Source of the DNA: Winslowiella toletana
GTDB lineage: Bacteria; Pseudomonadota; Gammaproteobacteria; Enterobacterales; Enterobacteriaceae
Reading direction: 5' to 3'
DNA: 64,000 nt
Assembly: GCF_032164335.1 (NCBI RefSeq)
Contig: NZ_CP134152.1
Coordinates: 1,860,001 to 1,924,000 of the forward strand
The notes beneath the pieces are model-generated. The model did no database searches. It was not told where the DNA came from and saw only the letters and a program-made list of their open reading frames with translations. How positions within the stretch are numbered: position 1 is the stretch's first letter; each line of letters begins with the position of its first letter. The position numbers were made by a program, and so were the translations under genes. Below are positions 44,018 through 52,895 of this stretch, piece after piece.

Positions 44018-44914
44018 ATGATGAATCACACCCTACAACAGATGCCGCCAAAGCAGAGTAGCAGCCATATCATCGGAGTCGTCAGCGATCAATTCACGCA
44101 TCCTGCCAGCCTAAAGCTGCTGAATGAGTTGACCCGGCAACTTGATAAGCGTGGCTTTATCACCCTGTTGCTGAACGTCGACTCGCCAGAGAACTATTCA
44201 TCGCTACTGGTGAACGCGGGAAGGCTACAGATTGATGGGCTGGTTTTCCTCGCCACCGTTTGCAGTGAAGAACTGAATCTCGCTGCCGCTCAGTTACCCT
44301 CTGTTCCGGCTGTTTATCTTTGTCGCAGTGAAAACGCCGATGCGCAGGTCGTCAGCGCAGATGATTACTATGCTGGCGCGGAAATAGGCCGTTTGCTGGT
44401 TGGGCAGGGGTTTCAGCGCTTTGGCTATATGAAAGGGCGGGATGATTCCAGCCATCAACGGCGGATGGAGGGCTATGCCGCCAGTCTGGCGTCGGCCAAC
44501 ATCATCGTTGATCAGCTTCTGGTGGCGGGCAGCAATGACCGGGAGCTGGCTTATCAGGCGATGATGCGTTACCTGAAACAGGCGCGGGCATCCGAGCGTA
44601 TCAACGCGCTATTTTGTGAAAATGATCTGCTGGCGTTTGGTGCGATGCAGGCCGTTCGCGATTTTGGCCAGGGTGCGCATATTGCGGTTGTGGGTTTTGA
44701 TGATGTAGATGAAGCGCGTTCATCAACCTGGCATCTGACCAGCTGGGCGCAGCGACAAGATTTACAGATTACCGAGGCGTTAAACCGCTTGTTAGATAAT
44801 CGTGCCGATCGCAGCGGCGCATGGCAGCAAGGGGAGTTGCAAATTCGTCATTCGCATCTGGGTAAAACCGTGCAGGGCGAAATGTCAAAATGTGGCTGTG
44901 CCAGTCGTCATTGA
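44018..44914 (+). CDS. LacI/GalR effector-domain protein lacking the DNA-binding domain
   Basis: 298 residues. The periplasmic-binding-protein-like fold of LacI regulators is clear: HIIGVVSDQFTHPASLKLLNELTRQLDKRGF, LQIDGLVFLATV, VSADDYYAGAEIGRLLVGQG, INALFCENDLLAFGAMQAVRD and IAVVGFDDVDEARSS. The N-terminal 55-residue helix-turn-helix and hinge are missing, and the upstream 230 bp does not encode them in any frame. No signal peptide is seen, so it is cytoplasmic. It may be a decayed regulator or a sugar-sensing partner of another protein. It has its own terminator. Confidence 0.8.
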   Translation: MMNHTLQQMPPKQSSSHIIGVVSDQFTHPASLKLLNELTRQLDKRGFITLLLNVDSPENYSSLLVNAGRLQIDGLVFLATVCSEELNLAAAQLPSVPAVYLCRSENADAQVVSADDYYAGAEIGRLLVGQGFQRFGYMKGRDDSSHQRRMEGYAASLASANIIVDQLLVAGSNDRELAYQAMMRYLKQARASERINALFCENDLLAFGAMQAVRDFGQGAHIAVVGFDDVDEARSSTWHLTSWAQRQDLQITEALNRLLDNRADRSGAWQQGELQIRHSHLGKTVQGEMSKCGCASRH

Positions 44915-44951
44915 TTGCTTACGGGATTACAGGCAAAGCCGTTAACCAGTG

Positions 44952-44987
44952 ATACGGGTGTTGAGGCAGGCACAACACCCGTATTTT
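44952..44987 (+). terminator. Intrinsic terminator after the LacI-like gene
   Basis: A perfect 11-bp stem, ATACGGGTGTT (44952-44962) with AACACCCGTAT (44974-44984), followed by TTT. It can also serve the convergent sotB gene, whose stop is at 45010. Confidence 0.88.
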
Positions 44988-45009
44988 AGGCGATTGTACG
45001 CGATACTCG

Positions 45010-46224
45010 CTATTTAACTTCGCTTACCAGTGATTGTTCATCGTGGCGAGTCTGGCTGGTCGATTTTCGAAACATCAGGAAAGCCACTACCAGCGCCAGC
45101 AATGCAGGTACCGCCCCGATATAGCCCACTGAAGCCATTGAGATCTCAGTGCTGACTTTATTACCCAGCAGTGCGCCTGCGCCAATGCCGATATTGAAGA
45201 TGCCTGAAAACATCGCCATCGCCACATCAGTGGCATCAGGTGCCAGCGTCAGCACTTTCATCTGCATACTCATGCCGATGATCATAAACGCCACTCCCCA
45301 TAATAAGCAGAGGATCACCATGCCTGTTTCACTGACCGCCGCGCCAGATAACAACATCAGACAGAGCAATAACAGCGCGATCGATCCGGTGAGAATCCGG
45401 TTCAGATTAGCTTCGCCATATTTACTGAAAATATAGCTACCAGCGATGCCCGCTGCGCCCAGCACTAATAACAGCAGGGTGGCAAAATTCTCACTGAACC
45501 CCGCGACCTTCGCGACAAAAGGCTCAATATAGGTAAACGCGGTGAAATGCGCGGTGACGATGCTGACGGCAAGCAGATAAAGCCCCAGCAGCGCCGGACG
45601 GCGAAACAGCGCGTTCAGGCTTCTGATGGAGCCTGCATGTTCGGAAGACAAGTTCGGCATCACTTTTACTATCAGCCATAACAGCAGAAACGCCACGGCG
45701 GCGATCGCCAGAAACGTGACGCGCCAGCCGAAACCCTGGCCAATCATTCTGCCGAGCGGTAAGCCGAGTACCGACGCCAGTGCTGTAGCGGTGGCAATCA
45801 GTCCGAGCGCCTGCGCCCGCTTACCGGCTGGTGCCAGCCGTACTGCCAGCGAGGCGGTAATCGACCAGAATAATGCGTGAGCCAGAGCGACACCGGCGCG
45901 ACTGACCAGCAAAATATTAAAACTGCTGGACCAAAATGACAGCAGATGGCTGCCGATAAACAAGCTGAATACCGTAATCAGCAGCGTGCGGCGATTGATA
46001 TGGCTGGTCATCAGCATCAACGGCAAAGACATCAGCGCCACAATCCACGCATAGACGGTGAGCATAATTCCTGTTTGTGCTGATGCCATACCAAAGCTAC
46101 TGCCAATGTCCGAGAGCAGCCCTACCGGGATATATTCGGTGGTATTGAAAATAAAGGCGGCCACAGCGAGAGTCAGTACGCGTGTCCAGGCGGTTTTACG
46201 TGAAACGGCGTTGATATCAGACAT
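45010..46224 (-). CDS. sotB: Sugar/arabinose efflux MFS transporter SotB (YdeA)
   Basis: 404 residues from ATG 46224. It matches E. coli SotB over its whole length: [29 protein letters not shown] at the start, [29 protein letters not shown] in the middle and [28 protein letters not shown] near the end. Twelve transmembrane helices are visible, plus the MFS loop after helix 2 ([10 protein letters not shown]). It exports arabinose and related sugars or thiogalactosides, limiting sugar stress. Monocistronic. Confidence 0.93.
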   Translation of the reverse strand: MSDINAVSRKTAWTRVLTLAVAAFIFNTTEYIPVGLLSDIGSSFGMASAQTGIMLTVYAWIVALMSLPLMLMTSHINRRTLLITVFSLFIGSHLLSFWSSSFNILLVSRAGVALAHALFWSITASLAVRLAPAGKRAQALGLIATATALASVLGLPLGRMIGQGFGWRVTFLAIAAVAFLLLWLIVKVMPNLSSEHAGSIRSLNALFRRPALLGLYLLAVSIVTAHFTAFTYIEPFVAKVAGFSENFATLLLLVLGAAGIAGSYIFSKYGEANLNRILTGSIALLLLCLMLLSGAAVSETGMVILCLLWGVAFMIIGMSMQMKVLTLAPDATDVAMAMFSGIFNIGIGAGALLGNKVSTEISMASVGYIGAVPALLALVVAFLMFRKSTSQTRHDEQSLVSEVK

Positions 46225-46386
46225 AGGCAATCAGCTCAGGTGGTGAAAAAGAAAGCGGGAGATTTTAGGCCCGCCTTAACAAATTTCAACCTAAATGTGA
46301 TCTATGTCGCATTTTTCGCTTAGCTGAAGCATTGGCGATAAAAAATTTTTATTGCGCAGCTGCTGCTGTTCTACGGGGCGGCGTCT

Positions 46387-46836
46387 TCAACCATACTTAG
46401 CCTGATGATTTTTTTTACGCGCCAGGTAATCGTTATCCTGACGAATTTTATCCCAGTAAGCCTTAAAGATGGCGGCGGCTTCGGCTTTTTCCTCATTCAG
46501 TTGATAAGGCAAAACCTTACCGTCAGCATCATATTTGCGTCCGCCCTGATGATTGGCGTAACGCCGGGCGCGGGTATAGCCCATCTGGATAAACTTGCGC
46601 GCCATATCCATACCGACAAACTCCTCAGCCGCGCGATATTCTTCGTATAATTGAAAGATTTTTTTGGCTGATACCTCAGCAATCGCCGGAGTTTTGAACC
46701 GCCAGTGCGGCAAGATTTCACTTTTATACGGTTCCACCATCAGTACGCCTTGCTCGCCGCGACCGACCTGATAGCGTTCAGGCTGCTGACGAAAATTAAT
46801 CGTTTTGAAATCCTGCTGATAGTCAAATTCTTTCAC
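46387..46836 (-). CDS. DUF4385-family protein
   Basis: 149 residues, soluble and rich in Arg/Lys/Tyr. The conserved block NFRQQPERYQVGRGEQGVLMVEPYKSEILPHWRFKTP and MARKFIQMGYTRARRYANHQGGRKYD identifies the DUF4385 family, small proteins found in bacteria and some phages. The function is not established. It has no cofactor motif that I recognise. It stands alone, with an A/T-rich 278-bp gap to the next gene on the right. Confidence 0.85.
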   Translation of the reverse strand: MKEFDYQQDFKTINFRQQPERYQVGRGEQGVLMVEPYKSEILPHWRFKTPAIAEVSAKKIFQLYEEYRAAEEFVGMDMARKFIQMGYTRARRYANHQGGRKYDADGKVLPYQLNEEKAEAAAIFKAYWDKIRQDNDYLARKKNHQAKYG

Positions 46837-47114
46837 GGCTTATTCTCTGAAGGACAATAGTGGGCTGTTAAGCAACGAGGCCTGAAGCCGTTTTATTTCT
46901 GCTATTCCGATAAAAATAAAGCAGATATCAGGCAGGCGTTTTTCATCGTTACTTTGCTGGCTGGCTATTTTAAAAGTAGATGAGAAAGTTAATAAATATA
47001 ATTTATATCAACACGCTGTCAGCATCGTTTCAGTTTATTCTGCTTCCGCTTCTGTTATCTGAGGCTAAGCTGAATAAGTTATGACTGGAGTACAGGCTTT
47101 TTCCCATAACCATA

Positions 47115-47867
47115 ATGGTGAATAATTTGCTGATTAAAAAGAAGAAAGCAAGGTCTCATACTGAAGACCGCTCGCTGGCATTAGTGCTGGCGACAACAGC
47201 AGGTGTGCTTAATGCGATGGCCTTTGGTGCATTTGGCTTTTTCCCTTCCCATATGACCGGTAATGCCTCTCAAATCTCCACGGAAGTTTCGGGTTCCGAT
47301 CTTGATGATCTGCTGTTTCTTGCGCTGCTGATCGGCGCATTTATCGTCGGCTCAACCACTGCCCGATTGAGTGTAGTTGCCGGCCTGAAGAAAAATTTGC
47401 GGACGATTTATTGTCTTATTCTGTTGGTTGAAGGGGTGGCATTAACCCTGACGTCAATTTTTGAGACCGCTTTCTACGCGCGAAAAAACAACAATGAAAT
47501 TTTGATGCTGCTCGGTTTTCTGATGGGCGTGCATAACTCCACCTCGACCCAGCTTTCAAACGGCCGGGTGAGGTCAACACACGTTACCGGTACGCTGACC
47601 GATGCGGGTATTGCCTTAGGATCGTTTATCTCGTCACTGGTCACCCATGCAGCTTATGCCGAGCGACGATTGCATCAGAAACAGCTTTATACGCATCTGA
47701 CGACAATTTTCTCTTTTCTCTCTGGCTGTATTGCCGGATTTTTGCTGTTCAGATGGTTTGGTTTTGTGGCGATGATTGCTCTCGGCGTGGTGCTGATGCT
47801 GGTGGCGGTATCAGCCATTGTCGCCACGCTGCATCGGGCAGGTTTACGTAAATCCTCTGATATTTAG
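47115..47867 (+). CDS. YoaK-like DUF1275 membrane protein
   Basis: 250 residues with six or seven hydrophobic helices (LALVLATTAGVLNAMAFGAFG, LLFLALLIGAFIVGSTTARLSVV, IYCLILLVEGVALTLTSIF, FLSGCIAGFLLF, MIALGVVLMLVAVSAIVA). The motif FFPSHMTGNASQIS and the later VHNSTSTQLSNGRVRSTHVTGTLTDAGIALG are the two hallmark blocks of DUF1275/YoaK. Function is unknown in general; it is probably a transporter. A GTG one codon downstream is an alternative start. Confidence 0.88.
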   Translation: MVNNLLIKKKKARSHTEDRSLALVLATTAGVLNAMAFGAFGFFPSHMTGNASQISTEVSGSDLDDLLFLALLIGAFIVGSTTARLSVVAGLKKNLRTIYCLILLVEGVALTLTSIFETAFYARKNNNEILMLLGFLMGVHNSTSTQLSNGRVRSTHVTGTLTDAGIALGSFISSLVTHAAYAERRLHQKQLYTHLTTIFSFLSGCIAGFLLFRWFGFVAMIALGVVLMLVAVSAIVATLHRAGLRKSSDI

Positions 47868-48011
47868 TGGCGCGGCTCACCTGTTGTGCAATCAACGGCA
47901 GGTGGGCAACAGAATTCTCTGAGATCGCCCCCGCGCACGTTCATCTCATTCGCGATATCCGCTATATTGCTGCGCAGGATCACAAAAAGCCTCTCAGGAA
48001 GCACAAGCATC

Positions 48012-48824
48012 ATGATTAACCGATTTACCTTGGCCGCGATTACGGCGGCTGTATCACTTAGCGGATGCGCAAAACATTCAGTAAATGAAACCGTGGCCGA
48101 TTTTAGCCAGGGTGACACGCTGGTCGAAGTGACGCATCTTCCGGCGCGTACCGCTGATGGGGCAACGATATTTGTTACCGTCGACGGTAGCGAAGCGGGT
48201 GCTCTGCCGGTGGGTGAAAGTATGGCGCTCCATGTGCCCGCAGGCGCACATCAGGTAGGAGGCTATGCGCGGTCGCTGATTGGTCGTGTCACTATCCCCT
48301 CGGTAAAAATCACTACCGCGCCCGACAGTACTCGTTATGTTGCTTACACCGTGACCAAAAGCAAACCGTTGTTTACTGAACTGAGCGAAGATCCGCATCC
48401 AGAAACGCCGCCGGTTCCGGCAGCGACCAAAAGCGAGAGCGCAAAAATATCGCCAACTGTTCAGAAAACAGAGCCGGCGCCGGCGGCGGAAACCGTTCAG
48501 AAACCTGAGATAGCTCAGGCAACGTCAGCGGCGGAGACCACCGAAACCGCAGCAGCAGAACCGGCTCAGGCAACGGTAGCGACTCCGGCAGCAGAACCGA
48601 CTCAGACAACCGAAGCCAGTCCGGCAGCGGAGGCAGCTCAGACCACCGAAACCGCAGCAGCAGAGCCAGCCCAGGCAGCAGAAGCCGCTGCGGCAACGCC
48701 AGTGGATCAGACCACCGAAACCATGCAGGCAACGGAGACCCGTCAGGCATCTGAAACTGCAAAAACCTCAGATTCAGCGCCAGTCTCAGAGTCCGCACCA
48801 GCCTCAGAGACGCCGCAGTCTTAA
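48012..48824 (+). CDS. Lipoprotein with long Ala/Thr/Glu/Pro-rich repetitive tail
   Basis: 270 residues from ATG 48012 (AGGAAG upstream); a longer open frame has no site. MINRFTLAAITAAVSLSGC is a lipobox signal, with Cys19 the lipidated residue, and the next residue Ala suggests outer-membrane sorting. Residues 20-130 form a small beta domain (VEVTHLPARTADGATIFVTVDGSEAGALPVGESMALHVPAGAHQVGGYA). Residues 140-270 are low-complexity repeats built on TTETAAAEPAQA, probably a flexible, disordered spacer through the periplasm. No known family was recognised for the tail. Confidence 0.8.
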   Translation: MINRFTLAAITAAVSLSGCAKHSVNETVADFSQGDTLVEVTHLPARTADGATIFVTVDGSEAGALPVGESMALHVPAGAHQVGGYARSLIGRVTIPSVKITTAPDSTRYVAYTVTKSKPLFTELSEDPHPETPPVPAATKSESAKISPTVQKTEPAPAAETVQKPEIAQATSAAETTETAAAEPAQATVATPAAEPTQTTEASPAAEAAQTTETAAAEPAQAAEAAAATPVDQTTETMQATETRQASETAKTSDSAPVSESAPASETPQS

Positions 48825-48908
48825 TCAACGCGGAATGTCATTTTTCCAGGTGCAGCCAGGCGCTTTTTGTGTAGGATCAGGCTATTGGCATTGGTCCCTG
48901 GGAGAGTT

Positions 48909-49904
48909 ATGGCTTCGCTGAAAGAAGTGGCAAAGCTGGCATCGGTTTCGCTGATGACGGTATCAAGAGCAATCAATCAACCGCAGCAGCTGAAGCCTGA
49001 AACGCTGGCGCGAGTCCAGCGTGCCATTGATGCGCTGAATTACGTGCCCGATTTCTCAGCGCGCAAAATTCGCGGCAAAAGCAGTAAAGTCTCTACTCTC
49101 GGCGTTCTGGCGCTGGAAACCGCCACTACGCCGTTTTCCGTTGAGATGCTGCTGTCAATTGAGATGACCGCCAGAGAGTTTGGCTGGAGCAGCTTTCTGG
49201 TCAGTATTACTTCGCAGCAGGACAGTGAGCGGGCGGTGAATCAGCTGCTCTCTCAGCGCCCCGACGGAATTATTTACACCAGTATGGGCCTGCGTGAGGT
49301 CGATATCCCTGACAATCTGCTGGATAAAAATCTGGTGCTGGCTAACTGCATTAACCGTGGCAAGCCGCTGCCGGGCTATATTCCGGATGATTTTGCTGGC
49401 CAGTATCAGGCGATGAAAACGGTTATTCAGCGTGGCTATCGTCATCCTTTGTGCTTTTGGTTACCGCAATGCACGCCCGCCAGCATCAGCCGCCGTGCTG
49501 GCGCTGAGCAGGCATGGCGCGAAACCGGGCTGCCTGAGACGCAGTTGCGCCAGGTCCATATGACGTGGGGAGACGAGCATTATCGTGATGTGGTGGCGAT
49601 ACTGGACGCGGCGATAGTGCAGGGCAAAGCGAATTTTGACGTGCTGATTTGTGGCAATGACCGCATCGCGTTTCTTGCCTATCAGGTGCTGCTGTCCAGA
49701 GGGATTGCGATACCGCAACAGGTGGCGGTGCTGGGTTATGACAATATGGTCGGAATCGGCGACCTGTTTCTGCCGCCGCTGACGACCGTACAGCTTCCAC
49801 ATGTCGAAATTGGCCGCGAAGCGGTATTGCATCTGATTGAGCAACGCGGCAGTCAGGGGTTAGTAAAAATAGCCTCGCCCCTGCTGGAGCGGGCTTCTTT
49901 ATAA
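48909..49904 (+). CDS. cscR: Sucrose operon repressor CscR (LacI family)
   Basis: 331 residues from ATG 48909 (GGGAGAG upstream). The N-terminal helix-turn-helix SLKEVAKLASVSLMTVSRAINQPQQL and hinge ALNYVPDFSARKIRGKSSKV are typical of LacI, followed by the sugar-binding domain. It ends three bases before the cscA stop on the other strand, so cscR and cscA are convergent. It probably represses cscBA by binding the two GTTAACGTTAAC palindromes upstream of cscB, with release by sucrose or fructose. Confidence 0.88.
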   Translation: MASLKEVAKLASVSLMTVSRAINQPQQLKPETLARVQRAIDALNYVPDFSARKIRGKSSKVSTLGVLALETATTPFSVEMLLSIEMTAREFGWSSFLVSITSQQDSERAVNQLLSQRPDGIIYTSMGLREVDIPDNLLDKNLVLANCINRGKPLPGYIPDDFAGQYQAMKTVIQRGYRHPLCFWLPQCTPASISRRAGAEQAWRETGLPETQLRQVHMTWGDEHYRDVVAILDAAIVQGKANFDVLICGNDRIAFLAYQVLLSRGIAIPQQVAVLGYDNMVGIGDLFLPPLTTVQLPHVEIGREAVLHLIEQRGSQGLVKIASPLLERASL

Positions 49905-49907
49905 ATC

Positions 49908-51347
49908 TTAGTTGGCGGCCAGCGTCCAGTGGTCGCCGCTCAGCAATTCAGCCTGACCATTGCGGGCAAACAGCGACAGTGCGCGCTGACCCTGCTGCGG
50001 CCAGATGCGGCTGGAGAGCGTCGCTTCACCATGATTAACAAATACCTCTACCGACGAGCTGTCGATAAAGACCCGCAGATGCAGGGTATCCGTCGCCGGT
50101 AAAGCCACGCTGCGATATCCCTGAATATCATGCTGCGGATAGTGACGTTGCAGAATCAGCCGCCGGGACTGGCTGTCAACCGCAATGGTCAGGCCATCGC
50201 CAAGTTGCAGGCCAAAGCTTTCGGCAGTCGATGCCGTGAGATCCCAGTGGGTAATCAATTCGACCGCATCTGCCTCAGCCACCAGCGGTTGGTCACAATT
50301 GCGCAACTGAGCGGCCGGAATGGCGTGATGAGTGCGGCGTAGCGTATCGACTTCAGCTACCGGTGACATTCGGATCTGATTGTGTTGCAGGGTCAGCTCA
50401 CGCGGTAACGTCATGCAGCCCGCCCAGCCACCGGCTTTTGATGGCATGGTCGATTCCCACATATCCATCCACGCTATCACTATCCGCCGACCATCTGCGG
50501 CGATAAACGATTGTGGTGCATAGAAATCATGCCCGTGATCCAGTTCGGTAAATTGATGGCTGACGGTAAAATCACTGCCTGGCTGCCACTGGCCGCGCAG
50601 GCAGCCGCTCTGAAACAGGTTGCGATAATCATAACCCTGTGCGGCGATACCCTGCGGCGAGCAAAGTAAAATGTGTTCCTCACCGAGCGGGAAAAAATCC
50701 GGGCACTCCCACATATAGCCACACTGATCGTCGGCCTGCGCCAGCACGCGATCCAGCTGCCAGTCGCGCAGGCTGCTGCCGCGATAAAGCAGTACCTGGC
50801 CGCGATCGTCAGCGTCACGGGCACCAATAACCATCCACCAGTTGTCGTCTCCACGCCATACTTTCGGATCGCGAAAATGCATAATGCCCGGTGGCGGTGT
50901 CAGCACTACGCCCTGTTTGGTGAAATGAATGCCGTCTTCGCTGGTGGCCAGACACTGCACTTCACGAATTGCGCTGTCATTACCTTCACCGTTTAGCCAG
51001 ACGTGACCGGTGTAAATCAGGCTGAGGATGCCGTGGTCGTCGACAGCGCTGCCGGAAAAGCAGCCGTCAGCATCGTACTCATCGCCTGGCGCCAGTGCGA
51101 TCGGTTGATGCTGCCAGTGCACCATGTCATGGCTGGTGGCGTGTCCCCAGTGCATCGGCCCCCAGTTTTCACTGAACGGATGATGCTGATAAAACGCATG
51201 ATACAGACCCTGATGATAGATCAAGCCATTCGGGTCGTTCATCCAGCCTGCTGGCGGAGCCAGATGATAATGGGGATAAAAAGCATCATCACGCTGCTTA
51301 ACCGCGGTGCTCAGCGCCTGTTCGGCGCGTTCCAGTCGCTGTTTCAT
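49908..51347 (-). CDS. cscA: Sucrose hydrolase/invertase CscA (GH32)
   Basis: 479 residues, glycoside hydrolase family 32 with a five-bladed propeller and a C-terminal beta-sandwich. The nucleophile Asp38 lies in WMNDPNGLIYHQG. MHFRDPKVW supplies the transition-state aspartate and MWECPDFFPL the acid/base glutamate. It splits sucrose into glucose and fructose in the cytoplasm; no signal peptide is present. It is translated with cscB (ATGA overlap). Confidence 0.92.
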   Translation of the reverse strand: MKQRLERAEQALSTAVKQRDDAFYPHYHLAPPAGWMNDPNGLIYHQGLYHAFYQHHPFSENWGPMHWGHATSHDMVHWQHQPIALAPGDEYDADGCFSGSAVDDHGILSLIYTGHVWLNGEGNDSAIREVQCLATSEDGIHFTKQGVVLTPPPGIMHFRDPKVWRGDDNWWMVIGARDADDRGQVLLYRGSSLRDWQLDRVLAQADDQCGYMWECPDFFPLGEEHILLCSPQGIAAQGYDYRNLFQSGCLRGQWQPGSDFTVSHQFTELDHGHDFYAPQSFIAADGRRIVIAWMDMWESTMPSKAGGWAGCMTLPRELTLQHNQIRMSPVAEVDTLRRTHHAIPAAQLRNCDQPLVAEADAVELITHWDLTASTAESFGLQLGDGLTIAVDSQSRRLILQRHYPQHDIQGYRSVALPATDTLHLRVFIDSSSVEVFVNHGEATLSSRIWPQQGQRALSLFARNGQAELLSGDHWTLAAN

Positions 51348-52594
51348 AAGGACTCACTCTGTTTCAATTGCAGGGAAGGGGGCATGCTGGCTTTGTCACC
51401 CAGCAGCAGGAAGCAGGAGATTAGGGTCAGGCCGAGTACCAGCGTGCCCATGATCATGTAGGTATTGGCAAAACCGATCAGGTCGTAGCCGTGTCCGGCG
51501 AGCGGTGACAGCACGCTGGCACAAACCTGAGTGACAAACTGGAAGCCGACCAGATACAGCGTGGCGGAGAGTCGCGCGTCGAAGCGGGTGGTAATGTACT
51601 TAAACATCGCGATAAGCAGAATTGGCAGCTCGACCGCATGCAGCAGCTTCATCAGCGAGATGGTCACTGCATCCGCCGCCAGTCCGGAACCAATCACCCG
51701 CAGCGCCATAATCATGCCGCTCAGCAGCAGGCCATTTTTGGCACCGATACGGTTGACCACCAGGGGGGCGAGAAACATGCCACCCGCCTCAAGCAACACC
51801 TGGAATGAGTTAAGGAAGCCGTACATCTCATTGCCGTTTTTAACGTCAGAAAATAGCGACGAGAAGTACACCGGGAATTGCTGATCGTAAACGTTATACA
51901 CACTGACGCCGGAGACAAACACAATCAGCGCCCAGAAGCGGGGCAACCGAAACAGAGCGGCGACATCCGCCAGCGTCAGGCCGTCGGATTTGCCATATTC
52001 CAGCTGGCTCAGCGCCTCCGTTTTCACTTCGCGCAGGCAGGCTAACAGCAGCAGGAATACTACCGCCGCTGACGACGCCATCCAGAAGTTAAGATTGGGA
52101 TCGATATTAAACAGAAAACCGGCGAAGAAAGTGGCGGTTGCCCAGCCAAGCGAACCCCACATCCGCGCCTTGCCAAACTCAAAGCCCAGAATGCGGCTGA
52201 CGCGTTCGGTGTAGGATTCCAGCGCGCCGATACCGGCAAAAAAAGTCGCACCGACATACAGGCCGCCAGCAACCGCGCCCAGCAGAATATTAATTTGCAG
52301 CAGCGGCGCGAAGACAAAAATAAAGAATGGCCCGCTGATCAACAGCAACCCGCCGATCATCCACAGCAGGTTTTTGCGCAATCCCAGCTTATCCTGGATA
52401 AAACCATACAGCGGTTGGGCGCAGAGCGCCGTCAGTGCGGTGGCGGAAAATATCAGTCCGGTTTCGCTGCCGCGCAACCCAACTTTCTGACTCAGCCATA
52501 AGGAGATCAGTGAGAATGCCGAGGACCAGGTGTAAAAAAAGCAAAATAGCAGCCCGCTAAGCAATAGGTAGTGACTACGTTTACTGGTTTTCAT
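51344..52594 (-). CDS. cscB: Sucrose:proton symporter CscB (LacY family)
   Basis: 416 residues from ATG 52594; the open frame reaches TTG 52618, but MKTSKRSHYLLLSGLLFCFFYTWSSAF matches the LacY/CscB start. Twelve transmembrane helices and the family blocks FSLISLWLSQKVGLRGSETGLIFSATALTALCAQPLYGFIQDKLGLRKNL, FEFGKARMWGSLGWA and YLVGFQFVTQVCASVLSPLAGHGYD are seen. It imports sucrose with a proton. First gene of the cscBA operon; there is no fructokinase gene (cscK) between or beside these genes. Confidence 0.92.
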   Translation of the reverse strand: MKTSKRSHYLLLSGLLFCFFYTWSSAFSLISLWLSQKVGLRGSETGLIFSATALTALCAQPLYGFIQDKLGLRKNLLWMIGGLLLISGPFFIFVFAPLLQINILLGAVAGGLYVGATFFAGIGALESYTERVSRILGFEFGKARMWGSLGWATATFFAGFLFNIDPNLNFWMASSAAVVFLLLLACLREVKTEALSQLEYGKSDGLTLADVAALFRLPRFWALIVFVSGVSVYNVYDQQFPVYFSSLFSDVKNGNEMYGFLNSFQVLLEAGGMFLAPLVVNRIGAKNGLLLSGMIMALRVIGSGLAADAVTISLMKLLHAVELPILLIAMFKYITTRFDARLSATLYLVGFQFVTQVCASVLSPLAGHGYDLIGFANTYMIMGTLVLGLTLISCFLLLGDKASMPPSLQLKQSESL

Positions 52595-52634
52595 GTTGCG
52601 CTTTTTTCCGCTTATCAACGAGGTTGGCCGTATT

Positions 52635-52646
52635 GTTAACGTTAAC
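52635..52646. promoter_or_regulatory. CscR operator, proximal copy
   Basis: The perfect 12-bp palindrome GTTAACGTTAAC lies 40 bp upstream of the cscB start codon. An identical copy lies 64 bp further upstream (52699). LacI-family repressors bind such palindromes; two copies allow looping or cooperative binding. Confidence 0.75.
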
Positions 52647-52698
52647 TTTGTGATTTTTGAAGCATCATAAGCTAAATTATGCGATGTCGATCACTATT

Positions 52699-52710
52699 GT
52701 TAACGTTAAC
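52699..52710. promoter_or_regulatory. CscR operator, distal copy
   Basis: A second identical GTTAACGTTAAC palindrome, 64 bp centre-to-centre from the first (about six helical turns), between the CRP site and the proximal operator. Confidence 0.75.
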
Positions 52711-52720
52711 ATTAAAGCTT

Positions 52721-52736
52721 TGTGATCGATTTCACA
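52721..52736. promoter_or_regulatory. CRP (cAMP receptor protein) site of the cscBA promoter
   Basis: TGTGA-6-TCACA (TGTGATCGATTTCACA) is an exact consensus CRP site, 127 bp upstream of the cscB start. It implies catabolite activation of sucrose use. Confidence 0.8.
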
Positions 52737-52895
52737 ATAAGCGACCAGGGCAGGGCGTTTATGCATGCTATCAGAGGGTTAAAGCAGGGTAAAAATTAAT
52801 AACCACAAATTTATTCAGGTTGTTACTGCGCCGTCAATCAGGGAAAATCCTCGCTTTCTGAGATAAGATTTTGTTATGACCGAGCGAATTAAGTA

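Noticed and set aside
48373-48828. 151-codon minus-strand frame rich in Leu/Pro/Arg
   Set aside because: It is the reverse of the repetitive lipoprotein tail; the repeats keep the opposite strand open by chance.
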